Source: Citricoccus sp. WCRC_4
Lineage (GTDB): Bacteria > Actinomycetota > Actinomycetes > Actinomycetales > Micrococcaceae
Direction of reading: 5' to 3'
Assembly (NCBI GenBank): GCA_026645375.1
Contig: JAPFFX010000185.1
Span: 1 to 19,620, forward strand
DNA: 19,620 nt
This document shows, one piece after another, positions 1 to 8,254 of the stretch. The first letter of the stretch is position 1, and each line of letters starts with the position of its first letter. The notes below the pieces were generated by a model. That model worked only from the letters and a program-made list of their open reading frames with translations, searched no databases and had not been told where the DNA came from. Both the position numbers and the translations under genes were made by a program.

Positions 1-10
1 CTTCCGATCT
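1..10. other. Probable residual Illumina adapter sequence
   Basis: The first ten bases, CTTCCGATCT, equal the last ten bases of the common Illumina adapter that ends in GCTCTTCCGATCT. They sit exactly at the window edge and are read through by the truncated mazG frame, adding residues that are unlikely to be native. I infer an untrimmed read end at a contig terminus. A chance match at the very first base is possible but unlikely. Confidence 0.75.
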
Positions 11-538
11 GGCGGCCGCGAGCGCCGGCAGCGCGGCCGGCAGGTCGGCGAAGGCCCCGGCGGGGACCGAGGTCGTGCCGTCCGGTGCCGTCCCGGTCCC
101 GGCGGCCTCGCGCTCGGCGCGCTTGATCCTCTCCCAGGTGCGCTCGATGTCCGCGATGGTGGCCGCGGCCAGGTCCTCCGGGTCCCGCAGCCGGCCGTCG
201 GCGTGGAAGACGTGCGGGTTGCGGCGGATCATCTTGGCGGTGATGGCCTCGGCGGCGCCGTCCAGGTCGAAGCCCCCGGCGTCCGTGGCGATCGCGGCGT
301 GCAGGACCACCTGGAACAGCACGTCCCCGAGCTCCAGCCGAAGCCGCTCGTAGGTGCCGTTAGCCACGGCGCCGGCTCCCCAGGCCCCCGCGGGCCCGGA
401 CTCGATCACCTCGACGGCCTCGTAGGCCTCCTCGACGAGGTACTCGGTCAGGGCGTCGTGCGTCAGCCGGCGGGTCCAGGGGCAGTGCTCCCGGAGGCGG
501 GCGACCACCCAGACCAGCCGGTCGACGGTCTCGCTCAC
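1..538 (-). CDS. mazG: MazG-family nucleoside triphosphate pyrophosphohydrolase, 3' end missing
   Basis: The MazG family hydrolyses (d)NTPs to the monophosphate and pyrophosphate and acts in nucleotide-pool cleaning. About 179 codons are present. Family hallmarks appear in order: LREHCPWTRRLTHDAL near the N-terminus, the metal-binding EEAYE helix (EExxE), then LRLELGDVLFQVVLHAA with the ELGD half of the site, and AKMIRRNPHVF. Canonical proteins have CPWD at the first motif; here it is CPWT. The GTG start at 538 overlaps the add stop codon as GTGA, implying translational coupling. The frame is still open at the left edge, and bases 1-10 are probably adapter, so the true gene continues beyond the window and its last few residues here are unreliable. 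The visible tail (Thr/Pro/Ala-rich) lies after the catalytic domain. Identification is firm; whether a second MazG domain follows cannot be seen. Confidence 0.9.
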   Translation of the reverse strand, partial: MSETVDRLVWVVARLREHCPWTRRLTHDALTEYLVEEAYEAVEVIESGPAGAWGAGAVANGTYERLRLELGDVLFQVVLHAAIATDAGGFDLDGAAEAITAKMIRRNPHVFHADGRLRDPEDLAAATIADIERTWERIKRAEREAAGTGTAPDGTTSVPAGAFADLPAALPALAAARSE

Positions 539-1779
539 GCCCGGTCGTCGTCCGCGCCCAGGCCCTCGTCGCCGTCCTCGTCCACGAACGCCGCCAGGAT
601 CACCGGGCCCCCGGCGGTGGCCCCGGTGGAGATGACCTCTCCCCAGGTCTCCACGAGCAGCTCGGCCAGGGCCTCGCGCTCCTCCAGCGGCAGGAAGGCC
701 GCCTCGGCGGCGTTGAGCTGGAAGTCCAGCAGTTCCTCCAGCGAGTAGCCGAAGACCTCGGCCAGCAGGTAGAGCTCGTCGGTGAGGGACACCCCGCTCA
801 TCAACCGGTTGTCCGGGTTGATCGTCACCCGGAAGCCCAGCTGGTGGAGCATGTCGATCGGGTGCGTGGAGACGGTCCCGCCGTAGGACTCCACGGCACC
901 GGTCTGCAGGTTGGACGAGGGGCAGACCTCCAGGGCGATCCCCCGGTCCCGCACCCAGGCGGCCGTCTCGCCGAGGTCCACGAGCGCGGAGTCCTCGCCG
1001 ACCCGCTCCCCGTTCTCGTCCACCGCGTCGAACTCGACGGTGATGTCGTCCGCGATCCGGACGCCGTGGCCCAGGCGCAGGGCCCGGCCGTTGAGCAGGG
1101 CGTCCCGGATGGAGTCCACGCCGTCCGACTCCCCCGCGTGGACGGTGACGGGGAAGTGCTGGCCGGCCAGCCAGGTGAAGGCCTCGGTGAAGCGGGCCGG
1201 CGGGAAGCCCGTCTCCGGTCCGGCGATGTCGAAGCCGACGGCCCCGGCCCGGCGGTGGCGCACGGCCAACTCGGCGATCTCCCTCGAGCGGTCGTTCTGG
1301 CGCATGGCGGTGATGAGCTGGCCGACCCGGATCGCGGCGCCGGCGTCCTCGGCGTTGGCCACGCCCTCGTCGAGTCCGGCCTGCACGGCCTCGACCGCCT
1401 GGTCCAGGGTGAGCCCGCCGGCCAGGTGCTGCTCGGGGGCCCAGCGGACCTCGGCGTACACGACGCCGTCCTCCACGAGGTCCTCGACGAACTCACGGGC
1501 CACGCGGTGCAGGTGCTCCGCGGTCTGCATCACGGCGATCGTGTGGTCGAAGGTCTCGAGGTAGCGCTCCAGGGTGCCCGAGTTCGCGGACTCCGCGAAC
1601 CAGTGGGCCAGGTCGTCGGCGGTGTCGGCGGGCAGGGCGTGTCCTGCCGAGGCGGCCAGCTCGAGGATGGTCGCCGGACGCAGGCCGCCGTCCAGGTGGT
1701 CGTGGAGGCTGATCTTGGGCAGGGCCGCCAGGTCGACGTCGAGGGGAGAGGGGGCGGTGAATTCGATCGCGTCAGTCAC
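535..1779 (-). CDS. add: Adenosine deaminase
   Basis: Converts adenosine and deoxyadenosine to inosine or deoxyinosine plus ammonia in the cytoplasm (purine salvage). The 414-residue product shows the amidohydrolase-fold zinc site: HDH at residues 26-28, VHAGE (catalytic Glu), RLGHGVRI (zinc/catalytic His), and TINPDNRLMSG carrying the late metal-binding Asp. CPSSNLQTGAV is the conserved segment before it. The C-terminus carries an acidic tail rich in Asp and Glu that lies outside the catalytic fold. The GTG start at 1779 is the only reasonable start before the HDH motif. No clear ribosome-binding site is visible, but the start lies 8 bases inside the end of the upstream dedA gene, so coupled translation is likely. 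Its stop overlaps the mazG start. It belongs functionally with cdd and deoA further upstream. Confidence 0.95.
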   Translation of the reverse strand: MTDAIEFTAPSPLDVDLAALPKISLHDHLDGGLRPATILELAASAGHALPADTADDLAHWFAESANSGTLERYLETFDHTIAVMQTAEHLHRVAREFVEDLVEDGVVYAEVRWAPEQHLAGGLTLDQAVEAVQAGLDEGVANAEDAGAAIRVGQLITAMRQNDRSREIAELAVRHRRAGAVGFDIAGPETGFPPARFTEAFTWLAGQHFPVTVHAGESDGVDSIRDALLNGRALRLGHGVRIADDITVEFDAVDENGERVGEDSALVDLGETAAWVRDRGIALEVCPSSNLQTGAVESYGGTVSTHPIDMLHQLGFRVTINPDNRLMSGVSLTDELYLLAEVFGYSLEELLDFQLNAAEAAFLPLEEREALAELLVETWGEVISTGATAGGPVILAAFVDEDGDEGLGADDDRA

Positions 1780-2413
1780 GGGGCGAGTCTACGGGAGGCT
1801 CCGTCCGCCCCTGGCCGGCGAGCCGGGCGTACACCCGCTTGAACAGCACGTCGAGGAGCCAGCCGGCGGCGGCGGCCGCCACCAGGGCGACCAGGATCTG
1901 CAGCAGCGTGTTGTCCAGCCAGCCGGCCGTGGCCCGGGCGATGCCGATCGAATAGGCCGACCACAGCACCGCGGCGAACGTGTCCAGCACGGTGAAGCGC
2001 GTCCTCGGGTACCCGGTGGCCCCGGCCGTGTAGTTCACGGCCACCCGGCCACCGGGGATGTACCGGGCGGTGCAGATGACCAGGGCACCGTGGCCGTCCA
2101 GGGCCTTCCGGGCCGAGCCGACCGCCCGCCGGACCGAGCGGGTGCGCATCCACCGGAACCGGTCGACGCCGATCCGCCGGCCCAGCGTGTAGGCGATCTG
2201 GTCCCCGGTGACGGCCCCGAGGGCGCCGGCCAGCCAGACCCACCACAGGGACACGGTCTGCTCCTGGCCGGAGACCGAGGCCAGCGCCACCAGGACCGAT
2301 TCGGACGGCACGACCGGAAAGAACCCGTCGATGGTGCACAGCAGGTAGACGGCAAGCAGCACCCACCACTGGCCGGCGGCGTGGAGGACGGCGTCCTCGA
2401 TCAGCTGCAGCAC
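1772..2413 (-). CDS. DedA/SNARE-associated (VTT-domain) membrane protein
   Basis: A 213-residue integral membrane protein of the DedA family; members are linked to polyprenyl-phosphate or phospholipid flipping and membrane homeostasis. Visible landmarks are a first hydrophobic segment (WWVLLAVYLLCTID), the re-entrant motif FFPVVPSESVLVALA around residues 31-45, a small-residue stretch GALGAVTGDQIAYTLGRRIG, and the second motif ICTARYIPGGRVAVNYTAG, with the Pro-Gly-Gly-Arg that typifies the family. Two hydrophobic helices close the protein, followed by a basic tail. The start is GTG at 2413, with GGAA just upstream. The next gene, add, starts inside its last codons, and deoA ends 26 bases upstream, so it appears to be a passenger in the salvage operon. 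Its exact substrate cannot be deduced. Confidence 0.88.
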   Translation of the reverse strand: MLQLIEDAVLHAAGQWWVLLAVYLLCTIDGFFPVVPSESVLVALASVSGQEQTVSLWWVWLAGALGAVTGDQIAYTLGRRIGVDRFRWMRTRSVRRAVGSARKALDGHGALVICTARYIPGGRVAVNYTAGATGYPRTRFTVLDTFAAVLWSAYSIGIARATAGWLDNTLLQILVALVAAAAAGWLLDVLFKRVYARLAGQGRTEPPVDSPRD

Positions 2414-2439
2414 TGTTCCAGCCTATCGGCGCCGGTTCC

Positions 2440-3786
<1,347 letters not shown>

Positions 3787-3807
3787 CGCCTCAGGATATC
3801 GCGGCAC

Positions 3808-3843
3808 GTCAGGGGCCCGGCCCATGCCCGCCGGGCTCCTGAC
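3808..3843 (-). terminator. Long hairpin between eutH and deoA (terminator or attenuator)
   Basis: On the minus strand the arms are GTCAGGAGCCCGGC and GCCGGGCCCCTGAC, giving a 14-position stem with 13 pairs (one A-C mismatch) around an 8-base loop. It sits 19 bases after the eutH stop and about 20 bases before the deoA start. No U-run follows, which is common for GC-rich actinobacterial hairpins but leaves the terminator call uncertain. It could equally be an mRNA-stabilising or attenuating structure that separates expression of the cassette from deoA. Confidence 0.6.
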
Positions 3844-3862
3844 CGCAGCATCCCGCGCCCCG

Positions 3863-5218
3863 TCAGGCCTCCCCCGCCGCCTCGCGACGCGCTGGGACCG
3901 GGGCCTCGGAGGATCCGGACGGGGAGCCCGCGGTGTCGGCCACCGGCCTCCGGGCGTCCTGGTCCAGGCGCTGGTGCTGATCCTGCTCCCGGTCCGGATG
4001 CCCATGCCCGTCCTGGTGCTCGGGCTGGTCCTGGTCCTGCATCTTCCGCACCGTCGGTACCGCCAGCCACACGGCGAGCAGCATCGCGACCACGCCGGCC
4101 GTGAGCTTGCCGATGGTGAGGGGGACGACCATGTTGGGCTGGAAGTTCGCCATGAACGCCAGGTGGTCACCGAACGTGAACGCCGCGCAGACCGAGAAGG
4201 CGATGACGATGACGCGGTCCTTCGGGGGCATCACGGGGATCAGCCGGAACATGGCCAGGATGTTGGCGGCGGCCGCCAGGATGGCGGCGATCCCCTCCTT
4301 GCTGATCCCCACGCGGCCGCCCACGGCCTCGAGCGGACGGGCCAGCGTGGTCCGGATGACGTAGACCAGGGGGAACGCACCGGCCAGCATGATGCCGATG
4401 TAGCCCGCGATCTCCAGGGCCCGGAACTGGTCCTCCTCGTCCGCGATGATGGGATCGAAGCCCCAGCCGGTCCACAGCGTGGACAGCGCACCGGTGAAGT
4501 ACTCGACGATGACGAGGGCGAGCACGATCTTCAGCGCGGCGTCCAGGACCCGCCCGAAGACCAGGAACGCGGCGATCATGAACCGCGTCGCGAAGCGCAG
4601 CAGCAGCGCCAGCACCACCACGAAGACGAGGATGGGCAGGAGGTTGGCCAGGACCTGTCCCCAGCCCAGGTCCATGGGGGTGTCCGCGGGTGAGGACGTG
4701 GACACCTCGCTCCTGAGGCTGGTGTTCGTCAGGATCAGGATGCTGGTCGTCACCAGCACGCCCAGGGGAATGGTCAGCACCCCGGACATGACGCCCAGCG
4801 CCAGGTACCGGTGGTGGACCCTCTGGAGCATCGCCAGCCCCACGGGGATGGAGAAGACGATGGTGGACCCGGACATGAACGCCGTGGCCGCCGCCATGAT
4901 CCAGGCACCGTGGGACTCCGCCGTCACCGCGGCCAGGTTGTAGCCCCCCATGTCCCCGGCGATCAGCGCCCCGGCCGCCATCGACGGGTCGGCCCCGACG
5001 GCGTCGAAGATCCTGCCGGTGATGAACTCGACGAAGAGCGACAGGTACGGGACCGAGGCCATGATCCCGGCCACGGGCAGGAAGATCGGGCCGATCGAGT
5101 GGAGCCCCTCCTTGAATTCCTTGCCGATGCCCTTCGAGTCGTCCCGCACGGCCCCCACCGCGCCGATGACGACGAAGACCATCATGATCCAGATGACGAT
5201 GTTGCCGACGAGTTCCAT
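3863..5218 (-). CDS. eutH: EutH-family ethanolamine permease
   Basis: A 451-residue polytopic membrane protein of the EutH family, which facilitates ethanolamine entry. Matching landmarks are the N-terminal NIVIWIMMVFVVIGAVGAVRD, the segment GADPSMAAGALIAGDMGGYNLA (compare ANPSMFAGTLLACDMGG in enteric EutH), STIVFSIPVGLAML followed by RYLALGVMSGVLTIPLGVL, and the late motif FGDHLAFMANFQPNMVVPLTIGKLTAG. About ten hydrophobic segments are visible. ATG 5218 has AAGGA about ten bases upstream; the open frame continues upstream only as shadow. The last ~55 residues form a hydrophilic Gln/Asp/His-rich tail (for example HQDGHGHPDREQDQHQ), which I do not recognise from typical EutH proteins. It is 40 bases downstream of the FAD oxidase gene. 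No eutBC lyase or shell-protein gene is in the window, so any ethanolamine use must involve these neighbours or distant genes. Confidence 0.88.
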   Translation of the reverse strand: MELVGNIVIWIMMVFVVIGAVGAVRDDSKGIGKEFKEGLHSIGPIFLPVAGIMASVPYLSLFVEFITGRIFDAVGADPSMAAGALIAGDMGGYNLAAVTAESHGAWIMAAATAFMSGSTIVFSIPVGLAMLQRVHHRYLALGVMSGVLTIPLGVLVTTSILILTNTSLRSEVSTSSPADTPMDLGWGQVLANLLPILVFVVVLALLLRFATRFMIAAFLVFGRVLDAALKIVLALVIVEYFTGALSTLWTGWGFDPIIADEEDQFRALEIAGYIGIMLAGAFPLVYVIRTTLARPLEAVGGRVGISKEGIAAILAAAANILAMFRLIPVMPPKDRVIVIAFSVCAAFTFGDHLAFMANFQPNMVVPLTIGKLTAGVVAMLLAVWLAVPTVRKMQDQDQPEHQDGHGHPDREQDQHQRLDQDARRPVADTAGSPSGSSEAPVPARREAAGEA

Positions 5219-5258
5219 GACAGGGGTCCTTAGGCTCTGGAGGGGTCCGGGTGGCCGT

Positions 5259-6527
5259 TCACTGGAACAGCGCCCGGGTGTGATCGTTGAGGAAGACCCC
5301 GTGGGGGTCGAGTTCCCTCCGGACGGCCAGGAAGTCCGGCAGTCGGGGGAACAACCGCTCGGCACGCTCGCGGGTCAGCAGGTGGATCTTGCCCCAGTGC
5401 ACCGTCGCGTCGAAGCCGTCGAGCAGGGCGTCCACTGCCTGGAGGTAGGGCCAGTAGTCGGTCCCGGGTGCCCCGGACACCGAGAGGCTGACCTTGTCCT
5501 CGGCGTGGAACGGTGAGATGAAGGCCTCGTCGCCCCGGGTCCAGCGGGTCTCGATCGGATAGTGCTGATCGGGGAAGTCCTCGACGATGAGGTCCTTCAG
5601 GGCGACCCACGCCTCCTTCGCGCGGCCCACCCCGACGTAGTACTCCAGTTCGTGGAACGGCAGCATGAACCCGCCGGGGTATATCCGGTAGGCACGGTCG
5701 CGGCGCCGACCCTCCTCGGAAGTCAGGGCCTGGCCGTCCGACTCGTCGAGGGACTCCGCCCAGTAGCGTTTGGTGTAGGCGCGGCCGACCATGTCCAGCC
5801 CTTCGGGCGTGGGCAACTCGTACAGGCCGGCGGATTCCGGGGCCTGGCACCACAGGAACGAGAAGTGCCGTGACTCGGCGGGGTTGCGGTCCCAGTTCGC
5901 CAGGAGCTCCTCCGTCGTCTCATAGGTGATCTGCTCCCGGAGGTGGTAGGCCTCCACGGCCTGCAGCTCGAGCTCCAGGATGACGCCCGCCGTGCCCACG
6001 GCGACCTGGACCGCGTGCAGCCGCTCGGGATCCGTCTCGTCGATCTCGACGATCTCCCCCTGGCCGGTCAGCAGCCGCATCCACCGGACCGTCGAGGAGA
6101 ACGACCCCAGCCCGATGCCGGATCCGTGGGTCGCCGTCGACACGGCCCCGGCGATCGCCTGCTTGTCGATGTCGCCCTGGTTGGCCAGGGACAGGCCGTG
6201 TTCCCAGAGCGGATCACCGAACCTGTCGATGGTCGTCCCCCCGAGCGCACGCACGCGCCCGGTCGACGCGTCGATGCCCGTGATGCCCTGCAGGCCGGAC
6301 AGGTCCAGCAGCATCCCCCCGGTCTGCACCACGGGGGTGAAGGAGTGACCGGATCCCGCCACGCGGACCCCGAGGCCCTCCTTGATGGCGTGACGGACGG
6401 CGGCCACGGCCTCTGCCTCCGTGGCCGGCCTGACGGTCAGGGCGGGCGTGCACACCTGGTTGCCGCCCCAGTTGGTCCATTGCTGCTGGTGCCGTGCGGA
6501 GGGAAGCGCCGTGCTGGTGGTCTTCAT
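5259..6527 (-). CDS. FAD-dependent oxidase, L-gulonolactone/D-arabinono-lactone/alditol oxidase family
   Basis: A 422-residue flavoprotein of the vanillyl-alcohol oxidase superfamily with a C-terminal ALO domain. The N-terminal FAD domain has WTNWGGNQ, then VRVAGSGHSFTPVV, where the His near residue 61 is the expected covalent FAD-attachment site. GAVSTATHGSGIGLGSFSS corresponds to the THGSG segment of Streptomyces alditol oxidase. The C-terminal ALO domain ends with FDATVHWGKIHLLT and RRELDPHGVFLND; HWGK is the catalytic-domain hallmark. Family members oxidise a sugar lactone or the primary alcohol of a polyol with oxygen. Substrate is not fixed by the sequence; the neighbours (EutH and an aminoaldehyde dehydrogenase) suggest an amino alcohol. 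ATG 6527 has AGGAG five bases upstream. No signal peptide is obvious, so it is probably cytoplasmic. It lies 99 bases after the dehydrogenase gene. Confidence 0.88.
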   Translation of the reverse strand: MKTTSTALPSARHQQQWTNWGGNQVCTPALTVRPATEAEAVAAVRHAIKEGLGVRVAGSGHSFTPVVQTGGMLLDLSGLQGITGIDASTGRVRALGGTTIDRFGDPLWEHGLSLANQGDIDKQAIAGAVSTATHGSGIGLGSFSSTVRWMRLLTGQGEIVEIDETDPERLHAVQVAVGTAGVILELELQAVEAYHLREQITYETTEELLANWDRNPAESRHFSFLWCQAPESAGLYELPTPEGLDMVGRAYTKRYWAESLDESDGQALTSEEGRRRDRAYRIYPGGFMLPFHELEYYVGVGRAKEAWVALKDLIVEDFPDQHYPIETRWTRGDEAFISPFHAEDKVSLSVSGAPGTDYWPYLQAVDALLDGFDATVHWGKIHLLTRERAERLFPRLPDFLAVRRELDPHGVFLNDHTRALFQ

Positions 6528-6588
6528 GAGTGCTCCTGGGAGGTGGAACCGTCCGGAACGGGACGGGGGTGACGGTCGGGGAACGGGT

Positions 6589-6603
6589 CGCCGCGTGGCG
6601 GCG
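6589..6603 (-). other. Short perfect hairpin between the dehydrogenase and oxidase genes
   Basis: CGCCGC and GCGGCG flank a three-base loop in the 99-base gap between the two coding regions. Nothing else is recognisable in the gap apart from the AGGAG of the oxidase gene. Such short GC stems arise readily by chance in DNA of this composition, so a processing or stability role is only possible. Confidence 0.3.
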
Positions 6604-6626
6604 GAGGGGCCGGGGAGGGCCCGGGA

Positions 6627-8114
6627 TCAGCGCGCCACGTTCAGCGCCACGTGCTTGGTGCGGCTGAAGTCGTCCAGGGCGTAGGCGGACAGGTCGCGGC
6701 CGTAGCCGCTCCTCTTGAAGCCGCCCCAGGGCATCTCCGTCGGCAGGGCCAGGTGGGTGTTGACGTTGACGCTGCCGAAGTCGAGCGCACCCATCACGGA
6801 CATCCCCGCCGCCAGGTCGCGGGTGAACACGGACGCCGTCAGCCCGTAGTCCACGTCGTTGGCGCGGGTGACGGCCTCCGCCTCGTGGTCGAACTCCTCG
6901 ATCGAGACCACGGGCCCGAAGACCTCGTCCCGGGTGATGGCCGCGCCCTGGGAGACCTTCAGGACCGTCGGCTCCACCCAGTACCCGCGGGAGTCGTCCG
7001 AGCCGCCGCCCAGGAGCACCTCTGCCCCTTCCCCGACGGCCTCGGCGATCTTCTGCCGGACCCTGCCGAAGTGCCCCTGGGAGATCATCGGTCCCAGGCT
7101 GCGTGCCGACGTGGAGGCTCCCGGCTCGGCCAGGACGTACTCGGAGACCTTGCCGACCAGCAGCTCGCCGAAGGCATCCGCGATGGAGGAGTGCACCAGC
7201 ACCCGGCACGCGGCGCCGCACTCCTGCCCGGAGTTCCAGTACCCGGCCTCCGCCACCGTGGTGGCGGCAAGTTCCAGGTCGGCATCCGGCAGGATCACCA
7301 CGGGCGCCTTGCCGCCGAGTTCCAGGTGGACCCGCTTCAGGGTGCCCGCCGCGTTGCGCGCCACGGCGGTCCCGGCCCGCACGCTCCCGGTGAGTGCCAC
7401 GAGGTCCACGCCCGGATGGCCGCTGAGCGCCTCGCCGACCCCCGGCCCGTCTCCCAGCACCACGTTCAGGACCCCGGGCGGAAGGATGTCGCTGGAGAGC
7501 TGGGCGAACCGCAGCAGGGTGAGAGGGGTGATCTCACTGGGCTTGAGGACCACGGCGTTGCCGGCCATGAGCGCGGGCGCGAGCTTCCACACGGCCATGA
7601 GCAACGGGTAGTTCCACGGGGTGATGGCGCCGACCACCCCGACCGGTTCCCGCCGGATCAGCGAGGTGACTCCCTCGACGTACTCATCCGGAGCCGGCGC
7701 GGTCGCCGTCCGGCCGGCGCCGGCCATGAAGGACAGGGTGTCCACGGCGCTGGCGACGTCGTCCTCCGCGACCTCCGCCGGCTTGCCGCAGTTCAGGGAC
7801 TCGAGCGCCTGGAAGGCCTGGGCGTCGTCGGCCAGGGCGCGGGCCAGCGCGAGGAGCCGGTCGGCGCGCCGTCGCGGGGTCAGCGCCGCCCATTCCGGTT
7901 GCGCGGTACGCGCGGCTGCCACCGCCGCGTCCACGTCCGCCGCGGATCCGAGGCCGATACTCCCGATCCGGGTGCCTCGCGACGGGTCCATCACCGCGAC
8001 GGAGCCACCGGCGTCACTCTGCGTGACCCGGCCCGCGATGACGTGACCGAGCTCCGGGAGCGCGATGTCCTGGGCGTTCTCGGCGCGAAGCACTGAGAGG
8101 GGGGGATGAGACAT
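6627..8114 (-). CDS. NAD-dependent aldehyde dehydrogenase, aminoaldehyde (PatD/YdcW-like) type
   Basis: A 495-residue aldehyde dehydrogenase closest in motif pattern to gamma-aminobutyraldehyde dehydrogenases. These share ESLNCGKP, SLIRREPVGVVGAITPWNYP, VWKLAPALMAGNAVVLKPSE, DILPPGVLNVVLG and ELGGKAPVVI with E. coli YdcW. Catalytic residues are visible: Asn168 (PWN), Lys191 (KPSE), Glu265 (ELGGK) and nucleophile Cys299 in NSGQECGAACRV. The C-terminal MPWGGFKRSGYGRDLS is also as in that group. The role should be oxidation of an omega-aminoaldehyde to the amino acid with NAD(P)+. In this context aminoacetaldehyde to glycine is an inference. I chose ATG 8114 (MSHPP) because AGGAAGG stands 8 bases upstream and the predicted transcript starts near 8142, which leaves no leader for the alternative ATG at 8141. 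It heads the metabolic part of the cassette. Confidence 0.88.
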   Translation of the reverse strand: MSHPPLSVLRAENAQDIALPELGHVIAGRVTQSDAGGSVAVMDPSRGTRIGSIGLGSAADVDAAVAAARTAQPEWAALTPRRRADRLLALARALADDAQAFQALESLNCGKPAEVAEDDVASAVDTLSFMAGAGRTATAPAPDEYVEGVTSLIRREPVGVVGAITPWNYPLLMAVWKLAPALMAGNAVVLKPSEITPLTLLRFAQLSSDILPPGVLNVVLGDGPGVGEALSGHPGVDLVALTGSVRAGTAVARNAAGTLKRVHLELGGKAPVVILPDADLELAATTVAEAGYWNSGQECGAACRVLVHSSIADAFGELLVGKVSEYVLAEPGASTSARSLGPMISQGHFGRVRQKIAEAVGEGAEVLLGGGSDDSRGYWVEPTVLKVSQGAAITRDEVFGPVVSIEEFDHEAEAVTRANDVDYGLTASVFTRDLAAGMSVMGALDFGSVNVNTHLALPTEMPWGGFKRSGYGRDLSAYALDDFSRTKHVALNVAR

Positions 8115-8141
8115 GTCGCCGACCTTCCTGGTGTGATGCAT

Positions 8142-8182
8142 GTCACTACACTATAAACAATAGAAGTATCGGGTTACAACCC
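8142..8182 (-). promoter_or_regulatory. Promoter with inverted repeats before the dehydrogenase gene
   Basis: Minus strand: a -35 box TTGTAA (8179-8174), an 18-base spacer and a -10 box TATAGT (8155-8150), predicting transcription from about 8142. This is an AT-rich island in otherwise GC-rich DNA. The -35 lies inside GGGTTGTAACCC (8182-8171; 5-bp arms), and CTATTGTTTATAG (8163-8151; 4-bp arms) overlaps the -10. A further GTGA-N6-TCAC pair lies at 8133-8146. The repeats could be operators for the GntR regulator encoded just upstream. Boxes are read directly; the regulator link is inference. Confidence 0.65.
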
Positions 8183-8209
8183 CCGATGTCCCTGCGCTCC
8201 TTCCCTCAC

Positions 8210-8226
8210 GATGCCCCGGCGGCATC
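8210..8226 (-). terminator. Hairpin downstream of the GntR-Cache regulator gene
   Basis: GATGCC and GGCATC form a perfect 6-bp stem with a 5-base loop, 28 bases past the regulator stop codon. A larger alternative fold pairs GCCCCGG with CCGGGGC in the same region. No U-run follows. It may end or attenuate the regulator transcript before the dehydrogenase promoter, which would make the regulator and the metabolic genes separate units. Confidence 0.4.
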
Positions 8227-8254
8227 ACCCCCGCCTCCGGCACCGGGGCTGCGC

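Noticed and set aside
3787..4170. N-terminal extension of deoA by 128 codons
   Set aside because: The extension lies across the eutH 3' end in another frame and is Arg/Pro/Ser-rich. The ATG at 3786 gives the normal family length.
3863..8114. Bacterial microcompartment ethanolamine operon
   Set aside because: Only EutH is present. No EutBC, shell proteins, EutG/D or cobalamin factors are encoded here.
8115..8141. Alternative ATG at 8141 for the aldehyde dehydrogenase
   Set aside because: It falls at the predicted transcription start, and the ribosome-binding sequence AGGAAGG lies downstream of it, serving ATG 8114.
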